NCBI GenBank assembly: GCA_030847615.1
Contig: JAUMIR010000015.1
Coordinates: 2,001,501 to 2,065,500, forward strand
Length of the DNA stretch: 64,000 nt
Origin: Gambelia wislizenii
Lineage: Eukaryota > Chordata > Lepidosauria > Squamata > Crotaphytidae
Reading direction: 5' to 3'
The notes below the pieces were generated by a model. It saw nothing but the letters and a program-made list of their open reading frames with translations. It searched no databases and was not told the DNA's origin. Shown in pieces: positions 21,726 through 32,519 of this stretch. The position numbers were made by a program, and so were the translations under genes. The first letter of the stretch is position 1. Every line of letters begins with the position of its first letter.

Positions 21726-22236
21726 AGTCTCTCTGGCTTTTCTTCGCAAACTAAGATTCAGGAAGGACTCATCCCGCGCTTTCTGCAAGCACGCTGATGA
21801 CTAAAAAGGCCAATCCGAGATAAACAAGTCCGGTTGCAAAAAGCACAGCAGAAGGTCTCCTTGGGTGATGTTTTGGGTTGTGATTCTTTCTGCGTTGTCG
21901 TTTCTCTTCAAGACTTGTTCGGCGTGAGTTCTCAAATAAGGCTGCAGCATTGTGGATAGTGCGTCTCCATGCCTCCCGATGTGAGGCCAGGGCGGACCAC
22001 TGTTGGTGATCAATTTGGCCGAGCCTGAGATGTTGTTTCAGGGAGTCCTTGTATCGCTTTTTTGGAGCGCCCCTCTTACGCTGACCCGTGGTGAGTTCAC
22101 CGTAGAGTAGTATTTTTGGGAGGTGATGGTCCTCCATCCTAGAAATGTACCCTGCCCAGCGCAGCTGCATTCTCAATATCATGGCCTCCATGCTGGTGAT
22201 CCCTGCTTGCTCAAGGACAGCAACATTCGTCACCTC
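21726..22236 (-). mobile_element. LINE 3' end with C2HC finger, longest copy
   Basis: Its minus-strand reading frame is open for 156 codons. Motifs are EAMILRMQLRWAGYISRMED, HLPKILLYGELTTGQRKRGA and KKRYKDSLKQHLRLGQ, typical of LINE ORF2 C-termini. A frameshift precedes the C2HC finger. The 3' end is at CTCTCTGGCTTTTC. It abuts a different LINE at 22237. Confidence 0.82.
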
Positions 22237-22700
22237 CAAGTCACCCTGTCATGAACAGCCCTGAAGTCTTGCAGGCCCAGGATTGCGGCTTCCTTGATGG
22301 AATCAATCCATCTGGAAATGGGTCTTCCTTTTCTCCTTCTGCCTTCTCCCTTCCCAAGCATGAACGTCTTTTCAAGCAAGTCCTGTCTTCTCATGATACA
22401 GCCAAAGTACGACAGCCTCAGTTGAGTCCTCTTGGCTTCTAGGGAGAGTTCAGGCTTTGCTCTAGGACCCATTTATTGGTCTTTTTAGCTATTCATGGTA
22501 TCTGTAGCACTCTCCTCCAGCACCACATTTCAAAGGAGTTGTCTTCTTCTCAGCTTTCTTCACTGTCCAGCTTTTGCAACCGTACACAGGAATGGGAAAT
22601 AGGATGGCATGGACCATCCTAACTTTAGTATTTAGTGATATCTCTTGACACTTGAGGAACTTGTCTAATTCTCTCAAAGCTGCCCTTCCAAGTCCTAGTC
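22237..22700 (-). mobile_element. RTE/BovB-like LINE ORF2 fragment
   Basis: Minus-strand peptides match the BovB C-terminal region as known: LNTKVRMVHAILFPIPVYGC with KSWTVKKAEKK, then QLRLSYFGCIMRRQDLLEKT and FMLGKGEGRRRKGRPISRW. Frames are broken between the pieces. BovB is abundant in squamates and is known for horizontal spread among vertebrates. Confidence 0.82.
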
Positions 22701-22855
22701 TACCTCTGATTTTTTGATGACACCAGTTTCAAACCCCGTCAAGTGAAAAACCTTGTCTCCTGCAGTGGATGGCAAGATTTCCCTGCAAAAACCCTTGGCT
22801 CTTTTTTGTTTGCCGACCTTCTGTGTCCCATACGCTGCCATTGATTCAGAAGGTT

Positions 22856-23460
22856 CATAGAATCATAAAATTGCAGAGTTGGAAGAGACCACGAGGGCCA
22901 TCCAGTCCAACCCCATTCTGCCACACAGGAATACACGATCAAAGCATCCCTGACAGATGGCCATCCAGCCTCTGTTTAAAGACCTCCAAGGAAGGAGACC
23001 CCACCACGCTCCGAGGGAGTGTGTTCCACTGCCGAACAGCTCTTACTGTCAGAAAGTTCCTCCTCATGTTGAGGTGGAATCTCTGTTCCTGGAGCTTGCA
23101 CCCATTGCTCCGTGTTCCAGTCTCTGGAGCAGCAGAAAACAAGCCTGCTCCATCCTCAACGTGACACCCCTTCAAATACTTAAACAGGGCTATCATATCG
23201 CCTCTTAACCGTCTTTTTTCCAGGCTAAACATACCCAGCTCCCTAAGTCTCTCCTCATAAGGCATCGTTTCCAGACCTTTCACCATTTTAGTTGCCCTTC
23301 TCTGGACACGCTCCAATTTGTCAATATCCTTTCTGAATTGTGGTGCCCAGAACTGGACACAGTATTCTAGGTGAGGTCTGACCAAGGCAGAATAGAGTGG
23401 CACTATTACTTCCCTTGATCTGGACACTATGCTTCTATTGATGCAGCCCAAAAGGTTCTC
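22856..23460 (-). mobile_element. CR1 LINE, 3' part, young subfamily, 170 codons open
   Basis: The minus-strand frame reads [40 protein letters not shown] and on to [17 protein letters not shown] without interruption. 5'-truncated inside the thumb region; no catalytic motif is retained. Confidence 0.94.
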
Positions 23461-24080
23461 TTTAACTCTTCCAAACTAGTATTTCAGACTGCAGCAGGGG
23501 GCCCATCTGCATGAGGGGAAAAAACCCCAAATACCTTGTACTATTGGCATCTTGCAGCAGCAGCAGCAACATGTCCAAATGGTTTTTCTGGCCTCAGAAG
23601 CCCCCATAAGCCTTGCATTCCTGATGGTGGCCTCGAGTGATTTACTCTTGTTAGTTCTTCACTGCTACCAGATTTTTTTTTAAGTCGTCCCAAGGTGCGC
23701 TTGTGCAATAGAGCGATCCTCCAAAGCAAAACAGAAAGTATAAATCCTTTTTACTGCATTAGCAAGTGATTGCTAAGGCGAAAATCCAACATGATGGCAG
23801 CAGGCGCTTGCTCTCCTAGCAAGCCCCACTCCTACTCTCGCCTGGCCAATCAGCTTTGTACTCCCTTTCAAGTTTTTTATTGTTCTATAGTCCAAATGAG
23901 CAAAAAATGCACACGGGGAAATCTGCAAAGGCTTTTACCCTGCTGTTTTTGCTGTTTTGGGTCTCCCTCCTTCCCAATACTGTGGACTGGCACTGGATCA
24001 CGTTTAGACTGGTAGGATTCCTAGCGAAATCCATGAGGAGTATTTTCACCGTTTAGACAGGCCCTGGCATTCCGTTAGTG
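23461..24080. mobile_element. Dispersed repeat F
   Basis: CGAGTGATTTACTC, CCTGGCCAATCAGCTTTGTA and AGGAGTATTTTCACCGTTTA blocks are shared with other F copies. Confidence 0.6.
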
Positions 24081-24266
24081 ACATACAAATGTGTCAGTCA
24101 TGCTGTGCACAATCATTTCCCATAGAGCAACAGAGCCATATTCTGCTGACAGAGGCGAGAGTGGAGGTGCGCATACAGCAACGTTGTGAACTGCAGCTGC
24201 GCATTTATGCATATTGTGCTATGTTGCTATTTTACAGGGTCGGGGGGGCATCACGGTGGCATGACA

Positions 24267-25242
24267 TACAGTTGGCCCTCCACATTTGCAGGTTTAATTT
24301 TTGTGGATTGATTATTCACAGATTATCTGCTGCTGCCTCCACTGCTGCCTTACACCATTTTTAATAGCAACTAAGCCTCGTGAGACTATGGGGTTGTCTA
24401 AACGGCGAAAATCTCATAGAATTTGAAGAGAATACGATTTGTCTAAATGGCATCCTGCATCAGTCTGCAGTATTTGGAAGGAAGGGGGCCAAAACCACCA
24501 AAAACTCAGCAGGAAAAGACTTTTGAGACTTTTCCTATATTTTTAAAAAAAGCTCCATAGGGAATGCGCATTCCTGCTCGTTGGACAACCGATTCGCTTT
24601 GATTCGCATCACCCATAAGAGCAGAAGTGGAAAGCTGATTGGTCAGACGTTTGCAGACAGCGAAGGTTGCTAACAAGGCAAGCATCCGGAGCTGCCATCT
24701 TGGATTGCCGCCATAGAAAATATTTTTCCCCCCCTACATTTATTTAGGCGGCATATTGCACTTTTGCACCTTAGATATGCTTTTTTTTTTTTTTTAAAGG
24801 TGTCTCGCTATCTTGCTTCGCAGGCATGCCCGTTGAAGCAGCAAAAGCGGATAGCTTCACATGCCTGTGATCTTGCCCCAAGACCATTAAGACAAATAGA
24901 AGCTGCTCCAAATTGGCAATAGTGTGCATCAATCCACATTTCCTCCCTCATATCGACAAGCCGTGAGAGAGACTGCGAATGCGCTGCAAATCCCTAATAA
25001 AAATGGCGTAGGGCAGCAGCGAAGATAGTGGCAAGCCTTGCCAGCTACCTGCTTCTACCTTGAGATGAAATCCCACCACCTCAAAGACATCCACAATGGG
25101 TTGAATCCACAAATCATCATTTTTTTGTGTATTAAATATAGAGTGTTTTTTTTGGGGGGGGGGCTAGAGATATTAGCAATTTTTCCATTTTTGCAGGGGG
25201 TCTTGTGTCCCTAACCCCAGCAAATGTGGAAGGCCAACCGTA
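24267..25242 (+). mobile_element. MITE-A relative (TIR CAGTTGGCC) with a repeat-F insertion
   Basis: Ends are TACAGTTGGCCCTCCACATT and AATGTGGAAGGCCAACCGTA. Repeat F (about 24385-25060, reverse orientation, CATCCTGCATCAGTCTGCAG) lies inside, making this a nested structure of about 976 bp. Confidence 0.7.
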
Positions 25243-25354
25243 TTCCCCACATGAGGATATTTACTTTATGCTAAAGGGATGGATGTTGGATTGCAGTCAA
25301 CAGATTTTTCTGGGAATTGTAGTCCGGTGCCAGCTTTCCTGAATTTATCTGCAA

Positions 25355-25645
25355 AAGCTACATAAGCTCCAAGTTCTTTAGCTGGCTGAACGTGATCAAC
25401 GCAGAGTTCTGGTTTTTCACCCCGAGAAAGTTCTGACACAAAAACGCTTTAAGGGCAAGAAGGTGACTGAGGAGGATGTACATGATATATTTTTTAAAAT
25501 GCCCTACAAACCAGAAATAATACTGTTTGGACTTTTCAAAGATACAGTTAATCCAAAGGATAAAAACTTGGTTAGGAACATGCCACTTAATTGCCAAAAG
25601 TATGCCAAAATGTTTCATTATCAGGTTTGCAGAAAATAGGAGATA
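25355..25645 (+). mobile_element. Possible L1 ORF2 C-terminal fragment, degraded
   Basis: One plus frame reads KKVTEEDVHDIFFKMPYKPE then IILFGLFKDTVNPKDKNLV. This resembles the 'KPE-FLLGLF' stretch near the end of vertebrate L1 ORF2. The match is short and rests on recall. Confidence 0.45.
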
Positions 25646-25785
25646 TAAGATAGATGAGTTTCATTACATATACACACTCTCTCTCACACACACATATGCA
25701 CACTTTAAAAAGGCAAAACTCTGAACACATCTGGAAAATCTCCTTATCACAGCTTGGTAAAGTTACTTTTTTTCCAACAAAGGCT

Positions 25786-26002
25786 GCTGCCACACTGCAG
25801 AAATAACGCACTTCGACACCACTTTAATTGTCATGGCTCAATGCTATGGAATTCTGGGATTTGTAGTTTTGTGGGATATTTAGCCTTCTCTGTCAGAGAG
25901 CTCTGGTGCCACAACAAACTACAAATCCCAGGACTCTATAGGAGGGAGCCATGATAGTTAAAGCAACATCAAACTGCATTATTTCTGTAGTGTGGCAACA
26001 TC
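25786..26002. mobile_element. MITE-P, about 217-bp palindrome
   Basis: Arms are TGCCACACTGCAGAAATAAC and GTTATTTCTGTAGTGTGGCA-type. The interior pairs CTACAAATCCCAGGA with TCTGGGATTTGTAG. The RNA would fold into one long hairpin. Confidence 0.82.
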
Positions 26003-26053
26003 CTAGCTCTTTCAGAATCCTGTGGCCACCTCAGGGGCCGTGGAGGAAGAAAG

Positions 26054-26311
26054 TACAATAGGACCCCCATATCCGCTGGGGATTGGTTCTGGGGGTCCCT
26101 GTGGATACTGAAAACTGTGGATAATAGTGAACACCATTGAAAATAATGGGACATCCAGTTTAAAATACCATAGAGTTGTCTTGGAAGACCTAGAAGATGG
26201 CTAGAGAGGACACATTTTCTAGGAAGACTCTATGGTAGGTGTGCTGTTTTGTGTCCTGTGGATAATTGAATCAGTGGATAATGAATCAGTGGATATGGGG
26301 GTCATACTGTA
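26054..26311. mobile_element. MITE-B, complete
   Basis: TACAATAGGACCCCCATATC and GATATGGGGGTCATACTGTA ends. Confidence 0.82.
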
Positions 26312-26609
26312 TATTCAGAAGCAGAGCTTGGAAAGAGTTACAGCTCACCAAATCCCCCCAAAATTCTTTCAGCTGGCAATGCAAACGCTTTTAATATTTT
26401 TTTTTTTTAGACCACAACTCCCAGAATTGCCTGCCAACCATTGTGGGGGATTATGGGTACAGTAGTCCAAAAGCCACCCCGCTTTCCTCTAAGCTTTGTG
26501 CCAAAGCCTGCTACAAGTTGTGCGGCTCAGAATACCTTCCTCATATTTGAAAGGGGCAGATTTGTTGAGAAGACATGAAGAAAGGAAGAGAGACGTTGAA
26601 GCTAGAGAA
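26312..26609. other. Intron 2: repeat-D hairpin, rest unrecognised
   Basis: 26408-26470 carries CCACAACTCCCAGAATTGCC and its partner. Confidence 0.45.
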
Positions 26610-26805
26610 TGACCGCCATATCCGCAGGTTTCACTTACCCATGTCCTAAAAAATATGTTCTCTCTAGGCATTTTCTAGGTCCTCCAGCACAATTCTATGG
26701 TCAACTTCTGTTGGAAATATAGGGTTCGCTTCTATCCGCGATCTTCGCTATCCATGGTACGTCCAGTTACGTATCCCCTGTGGATGGGGGTGGTGGTTGT
26801 ACTGT
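26610..26805. mobile_element. MITE-C, partial
   Basis: TCTCTAGGCATTTTCTAGGT, then ATTCTATGGTCAACTTC; ends GGTTGTACTGTA. Confidence 0.65.
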
Positions 26806-26834
26806 ACTCCAAAAGACCCTCAAGCAAAAGAATA

Positions 26835-27361
26835 TACAGTAGTACCCCCGCATCTGCCGATTCGCCAACCGCGGATTCAATTATCCACAGTTGGCAATGG
26901 CGGAGAAAGGGAGAGGGAGGAGGAATCTCACCTTCCCCTGGGAGGGCTCCTGGTCGCTGTGGTGGCGATCACAGCGGCAAAGGGAGAAGGGAGGGGAGAG
27001 GAGTGATTTACTCTCCTCTTCGTTCCCGCAATTGCCGCTGCGGGGGGAAAGGGGGAGCAATCTAGACCCTCCTTCACCCCTCAATCACCACTGCGGCGGG
27101 GCCATGGCAAGGAGGGGGAGCGATCTAGCCCCTCCACTCTTCACCCCCATGATCGCCGCTGTGGCGCGGCGGTGGCGGGGGGAAAGAGAAGGTGAGGAGC
27201 CATCTTGCCCCCCTTCCCTCTGGACAGCTCCTGTCCCTGCGGTGAGGCCATGGCAGGGGTGAAGGAGGAAGGGGAGGAGGCTAGATGGCCCCCAGGATGG
27301 TGTCGCTATTATCCGCGGGGGTCCCCGGAGCCAATCCCCGTGGATACGGTGTGCTACCGTA
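26835..27361. mobile_element. GC-rich MITE with TACAGTAGTACCCCCG end
   Basis: Left end TACAGTAGTACCCCCGCATC and right end GGATACGGTGTGCTACCGTA are inverted repeats with TA flanks. The interior is about 430 bp of GC-rich degenerate tandem units (GGGGGAGCGATCTAGCCCCT, ATCGCCGCTGTGGCGCGGCG), CpG-rich and unlike the AT-rich family members. Confidence 0.72.
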
Positions 27362-28015
27362 CCCCCATGTGCCAAATCCATTTCAGGTTTCTAGTCCTCA
27401 GGAACTCCAGCTCAAATTCTACACCTCCTACTGCTTTATGCCACGTGCATATTTTTCAGCAAACGTTTTGACAACAGGGCTATAACTTCTATTTCCACCC
27501 AGAGGAATACACTCACATACGTACCCGTCTAACTTTTGAGCAAGTCAGTTCTCTGAAGCGCTGGCTTTTTCTGGGGGTCTCATGAAGCCCCCCTCTGTGC
27601 ATACACACAGGCATACGCTGGAAAGGTGAGGCTTGTACGTGTTTGTGATCAGCGCAAAGAGTGCTTCTGCTGAGAACTCCTAAGCTGATCTTCCCGAGAC
27701 ACACTTTCAGGATCCCTCTAGCCTGGGGAACCCCTCCAAACTATGTCTCTCTTCTAAGTACGCTGCCACTACCTCTTGATTTGGATGCACCCTTTTTCAT
27801 GCAGTCCACGGGGAAACTTGAGGAACTCTTTGCCATTGGCTGAGATTTTCCAAAACCTCTCCTGCCTTACCCAAGGAAAAGCAATGACTGAGCATGAGCA
27901 CGTGGAGCGTCAGTTGTAAGGAAAATAGAAAAGACTTATTTTATTCAAGCAAAGCTTAAGGCATGCAAATCTCTCAGATTTGAAGAAGGCCATTCCTTCT
28001 TCAGGTTCCAAACTT
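27362..28015. other. Intron 2, unrecognised
   Basis: No coding motif or repeat was identified. Confidence 0.4.
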
Positions 28016-28348
28016 AGGACTTTTTCAGACGTACTTTAAATCCGGAAGGAGCCGTCGGGAGAGGAACGCAGCTGCTCCGCGGCAAGGGGTAGTTTCTGAT
28101 GATGCCGTCCCTCTCGCGTTGCCCTCCGTGTTCCTTCTGTGTCGTATTCAGGAAAAGGCACCACTTTTTATTCACGAAGAACTTCCATGAGTAAAAAGTG
28201 GCACCTTTTCCTTCCATGCGATACGGAAGAAACATGGAGGATAACGCAAGAGGGACGGCGTCATCAGAAACTGTCCCCTGCCGCGGAGCAGCTGCATTCC
28301 TCTCCCAACGGCTCCTTCCGGATTTAAGGTACATCTGAAAAAGTCCAT
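28016..28348. mobile_element. Foldback element, about 330 bp, near-perfect palindrome
   Basis: The left arm begins AGGACTTTTTCAGACGTAC and continues AAATCCGGAAGGAGCCGTCG. The right arm contains the complements CGGCTCCTTCCGGATTTAAG and ACATCTGAAAAAGTCC. Centre is near 28190. Nonautonomous DNA element inferred; no coding. Confidence 0.82.
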
Positions 28349-28479
28349 AGAAAGTTACAGAGATAGCAAACGATCCAGTCTCGCTTGAAGGAAAGCTGGA
28401 CCATCCTTCCCCTGGTCCTGAACGACTCCATTGAGAATTTAGTGACAGAATATCATACCTTCCAGTATTTCACAGATGA

Positions 28480-28800
28480 AAACTGGTACGCATGTGGTCA
28501 AAGCAATGCCAGATTGTGATCAAGATGATTAATGAGGAAGAACAGATATCCAAGGAGAAGTTGCAGCAGTTTGCTTTTGCCTAAGCCAACTGGGAAGGAC
28601 AAGCCTCGGCCCCTCCGTTCCTCTCTTCTCCATCCTTAATTGAATTAATCGAATGCAAACTACTTTTTCCACTTTGAACTTAGTTTGCAGCAATGAAGAG
28701 GACAAAGGGGGAAAGTGGGAGGAAGGGAGACACACCAGGACATTTTAAAAACAGGTGGAAAAGAGGAGCAACGGGGGATTAATCAGAATTGTCCCTGCCA
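28480..28800 (+). repeat. Dispersed repeat E, copy
   Basis: AAACTGGTACGCATGTGGTC, TTGCAGCAGTTTGCTTTTGC and AGGACATTTTAAAAACAGG are shared with 4940-5520 and 39990-41015. Confidence 0.6.
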
Positions 28801-29063
28801 AACTGGGACAGTTGAAGGGTATGGATACTTCAGAGAGAGAGCGGGCACCCTCCTTTGAGGGAAGCAGTCTTTCCAAAAGCTGTGAAATGAATAAATGAAT
28901 AATTAAATAATAATTATTATTATTCTCAAAACAGCTGGCCTCAGCACTAAGCGAAAGCCAGCAATCTGGAGCAGTGGCAATGGTTGCACAAGTAAACCCA
29001 TCACGCAGTGCCCGCTTTCTCCGGCCAACTTGTGAGTAATCCCATTGTTTCAGGGTGACTCAC

Positions 29064-29133
29064 CTTCTCGATGGCTTGGCCGAGGCAAGCCGTGAGGACA
29101 GAAAGAGTCAACAGGAAGCCAGCCAAGGAAAAC
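29064..29133 (-). CDS. ADAMTSL4: ADAMTSL4 exon 2: signal peptide core
   Basis: The exon completes codon 9 and encodes residues 10-32. The acceptor is GTCTTGTTTTTCTTTCCAG; the donor is AAG|GTGAGT. The peptide FSLAGFLLTLSVLTACLGQA is a classic hydrophobic signal core, with small residues (A-C-L-G-Q-A) for signal peptidase cleavage, followed by IEK. Exit phase 0 joins VPRR of E3. The same frame stays open upstream to an ATG at 29324, but that would place the core after about 70 residues and ignore a strong acceptor. The exon-1 join is preferred. Confidence 0.9.
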
Positions 29134-29496
29134 CTGGAAAGAAAAACAAGACAGTGATTGCATTGGTCCTGGGTGTTGTTGTTACTGCAGTTGATGCACA
29201 AGGCAAAAAAGATGGCGGTGCCCTCTTGGGGTGGCATGTATCCACCTATCCACCATGTTATAGAAACCATCCAACACCTCCTCCCAAACTGTGAAGACCC
29301 CAAGGCCTTGCACAAGTTGAACAAATGTCAGAAAATCCTGCAAGTTTTAATACATCAACATAGTTAGACCAGAGTTGTACTGGTTGACAGGGAGTGAGCG
29401 CATGCAACGGTCAGCTGGCGATGCTGATTTTAGGAGCAAAGACACCGATGGCTTTAGGGAAATAAACTACAGCTTGATGGTGGGAATTTCATTCTA
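29134..29496. other. Intron 1 end, unrecognised
   Basis: No repeat recognised beyond a GTTGTT run. Confidence 0.4.
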
Positions 29497-29670
29497 AGGA
29501 TGCGGCCACACTGCAGAAATAATGCAGTCTGACCCACTGCTTTAACTATCATGGCTCCTTGCTACGGAATCCTGGGATCTGTAGTTTGTTTTGGCACCGG
29601 AGCTCTCTGACTGAGAAGGTTAAATATCTCACAAAACTACAAACCCCAGAATTCCAGCCATGGCTGCAGC
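29497..29670. mobile_element. MITE-P, truncated on the right
   Basis: GCGGCCACACTGCAGAAATA and AACTATCATGGCTCCTTGCT are present; the right arm stops after ATTCCAGCCATGG. Confidence 0.75.
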
Positions 29671-29829
29671 CTAAAATAGGAAAATTACTCAGGGGTGCTA
29701 TCCTAAGCTAGTTAAATCTCTAAAGAGGCCTGAGAGAGTTCTGGGGAGGAGAAGACATGGAAACACATCCCTAAGAGTACCTGTTTACATCACAGAGGGA
29801 TCCGGAGGGGTAGACAAGCAGATAGGACT

Positions 29830-30445
29830 GTGGTCACTCAAGGGTTAGATGGTCACTCAAACCATCTAACCCTAAAACTGTGGATCACTCAAACTATCTA
29901 ACCCTCATACGGTGAATCACTCAAACTATCTAACCCTAATACTGCCGGTCACTCAAACTACCCGTATTGTATTTTCCGGTGTATAAGACGACTTTTAAAC
30001 CTTCTCAAAATCTTTTCAAAATTAGGGGGTCGTCTTATACACCGGAATAGGGCTCCCCATCACAGCTTCAGAAGGATGGGTGGTGGCTGGATGGATGGGG
30101 GGAGGCTTGCCAGCACCCACCCTTCCCGAAGCCGTGATGGGGAGCCCTAATAAGATAACACCCTGCCCAGCCAGCCACCCCTCCGTGCCCCCCAAAGCCA
30201 AGATGGGGAGCCCGATTGCGACTTCGGGAAAGGCATGTGGTGGCTGGAAAGCCTCTCTCCCCCTCCAGCCAGCCACCCAGCCACCCTTCCCAAAGCCATG
30301 ATTGGTATCTAACCCAAATACTGTGGGTCACTCCAACAATCCAACCCTAATACTATAGATCACTCAAACTATCCCTAATATTGTGGATCGCTCAAACCAT
30401 CTAACCCTCATACTGTGGATAACTCAAACTATCTAACCCTAATAC
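29830..30445. repeat. About 32-bp tandem array with TAACCCTAA-type core, interrupted
   Basis: Units such as TCACTCAAACTATCTAACCC then TAATACTGTGGA repeat about five times left and five times right of an insertion at about 29969-30303. CTAACCCTAA is telomere-like, but the unit is not a telomere repeat. Confidence 0.8.
29969..30303. mobile_element. DNA-transposon-like insertion (TTTTCCGGTGTATAAGACG family)
   Basis: ATTTTCCGGTGTATAAGACG pairs with GTCGTCTTATACACCGGAAT about 70 bp away. A GC-rich palindromic part (AGCCGTGATGGGGAGCCC) follows. It sits inside the 32-bp array, so it arrived after array formation. The right limit is approximate. Confidence 0.6.
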
Positions 30446-30591
30446 AACTGCCCACAGAGGGTGGACGTCACAGAGGGAGGCATTCTTGTCTCTTCAGTGC
30501 TAAGTGTGGTTGCACTTCCAACATTGGTTACACTAGGTCCCACCATTCTACAACCTGGATTTGTGATCTCACCCCTACAAAATCTCTAGAA

Positions 30592-31005
30592 CAGTGGCTC
30601 TTAACCTTTTCCTTACCAGGGACCCCCTTTAAATCTCTTTTGTAGCCACGGACACCCAAGACTTAACTTAAAATTTAAAACAACAACAACAATACCTGAT
30701 GATGATGATGATACAATTACTACTATTACTACTACTAATACAATTACCACAACCATTAAACCTTCTCTCAGAGGCACTGGAGGGGAAGGGAAGACCTTTC
30801 TCCTGCTTCTTCCTGCAAGTTTGTGGCTGGAGAAGATTGAATGGCAATGTGCAGGCCCAGCCAGCCAGCCTTTGCTTTGGTTCCTGTCATGTGGCCACTC
30901 CGCTGCAGGGAGAAGGGGGCCCGAGCAGCCTTCAAGCCTTTGTAGACCTCTCTGAGGACATCGTGGACCCCTGATGGTCCATGGGCCACAGGTTAAGAAC
31001 CACTG
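30592..31005. mobile_element. hAT-type nonautonomous element with 8-bp target duplication
   Basis: TIRs are CAGTGGCTCTTAACCTTTTC and the complement of CACAGGTTAAGAACCACTG. Flanks are CTCTAGAA (30584-30591) and GTCTAGAA (31006-31013), an 8-bp duplication with one change, as for hAT elements. The inside holds GAT and TAC microsatellites and no ORF of note. Confidence 0.88.
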
Positions 31006-31169
31006 GTCTAGAAAACTAAACCCATTTCCACGAGGCTGTCTACTCCATCATGAACACCAACAGCTAGTCCTCTGCCTGAATGGACTAGCCATCCATCTGC
31101 CCAAGAAGCAAAGCATGATGGGAATATCCCTTATTTGTTAACTGTAGGGTTTCCAGTTCAAGACTGTCC

Positions 31170-32285
31170 CCGGTTCTGAGCTTTCCAAGCCAAAGCCTGA
31201 GACTTCAGAACAATGGTCACTAGTGATGGCATTATGCATGAAGTACCAACAACAGTTGTTCACAGTTTGCCATTCAAACACACCCACACAGAATGCACTT
31301 TCCTATTTGGAAATTAAGGGAGAAATCTTTGGCCTTGCCTACACTATCAAAAACCCCAAATCCCCATGTGAATGCCCACATCACATGGCCCAGATTTGCA
31401 GCATTTGGGGGTATCTTACCTAGATCCGGAGTATGTGGGATTCGGGGTTTTCTCCGTATTTTTGTCCACCATTGCAGCTGCCACCAATTTTAAAGTTCTG
31501 GAGGCAGTTCCTGGCTAAAGGGAGAGATTTTCTCCTTTCCCCTGTCTTGGCAATGCTGCCTCCGCCTGCTTACTCCTCACCCCAATGCAATTGGATTTTT
31601 AAATTATTGTATGTTTTAATTTTTTTCTAATTTAATATATTTTTAATTACTGCATGTTTTTAATCCTTTGTAATTTAATATTATTTTAAGGGGTGGGTGG
31701 GCTATGGTATTGTAATTATGGAGTTTTTATATTGTAAGCCGCCCCGATTGCATTGCAGAGGGGCGGGATAGAAATAAATTTTATTATTATTATTACCCCT
31801 TACTTTTTTCAAGCGCTTCCATCGCTTTCTTCAAGCACCTCTTCCTGCGACAGGCAAGCGGGAAGAAGCAGCGCTGCTGAGCCAGGGGAAGAGAGAAAAC
31901 CTCTCCCTTTGGATGGGAACCACCTCCAAAACTTTAAATTATGTCAAGGTGGTGGTGGTGGCGGCGGCGGCGGCCGAAACTCCGCAGCGACAGTGAAGAC
32001 AAGGTGCCTCGTATCCTTGCGGAGATTAATAATGCGCAGGGCTTTGGGGGAAATGCGGTGGACATGCGGGCAGAACTCCACTCTGAGTTTTTGCCCCACG
32101 TGTAGACAAGCCCATAGTTAAAGGTGAAGGTAAAATGAGGGGATTCTTCCTTTTCTCTTTCTTAGGGAGATGGGATAAGGAACATTGAATCTAGCTTCCT
32201 TGCTTCTACCTAGCAGGTGGGTAAAAAGGAGAGTGGAGGGTGGGCCCTGGTGCCACAAGAACTGGGAGAGAAGGCAGAAGCTAAG
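31170..32285 (+). repeat. Repeat G, split by a MITE-like block and a LINE tail
   Basis: The left part (TGCCATTCAAACACACCCAC, 31270) and right part (GAGAGTGGAGGGTGGGCCC, 32230) match the copy at 44460-44765. Between, about 31339-32116 is bounded by TTGCCTACACT and GTGTAGACAAG. That block contains a (GGT)n/(GGC)n run at 31949-31975. Confidence 0.55.
31600..31795 (+). mobile_element. LINE 3' tail (GCCGCCCCGATTG type)
   Basis: AATTATTGTATGTTTTAATT, then TTGTAAGCCGCCCCGATTGC, GGGGCGGGATAGAAATAAAT and a TTATTATTATT tail. Same tail at 53284-53500 and 58490-58655. Confidence 0.7.
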
Positions 32286-32519
32286 TACAGTTGTCCCTCT
32301 GTATCCATGGATTTGGTATCCATGGATTTAAGTATTCACGGCTTGAAGATATCCTTTAAAAAATAATAGTCCAAAAAGCAAATTATGATTTTGCCATCTT
32401 ATATAAGGGACACCATTTTGCTATGCCATTGCATATCATGGGACTTGAATAGTCACGGATTTTGGAATCCATGGGGGGTCCTGGTACCAAACCCCAGCAG
32501 ATATGAAGGGACAACTGTA
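32286..32519 (+). mobile_element. MITE-A, complete single-unit copy
   Basis: TACAGTTGTCCCTCTGTATC to GAAGGGACAACTGTA, about 234 bp with TA flanks. A useful reference for the unexpanded form. Confidence 0.88.

Noticed and set aside
29001..29324. Start codon at 29324 in frame with the signal peptide
   Set aside because: It would put about 70 residues before the hydrophobic core and ignore the strong acceptor at 29134. Exon 1 at 45216-45241 fits better.
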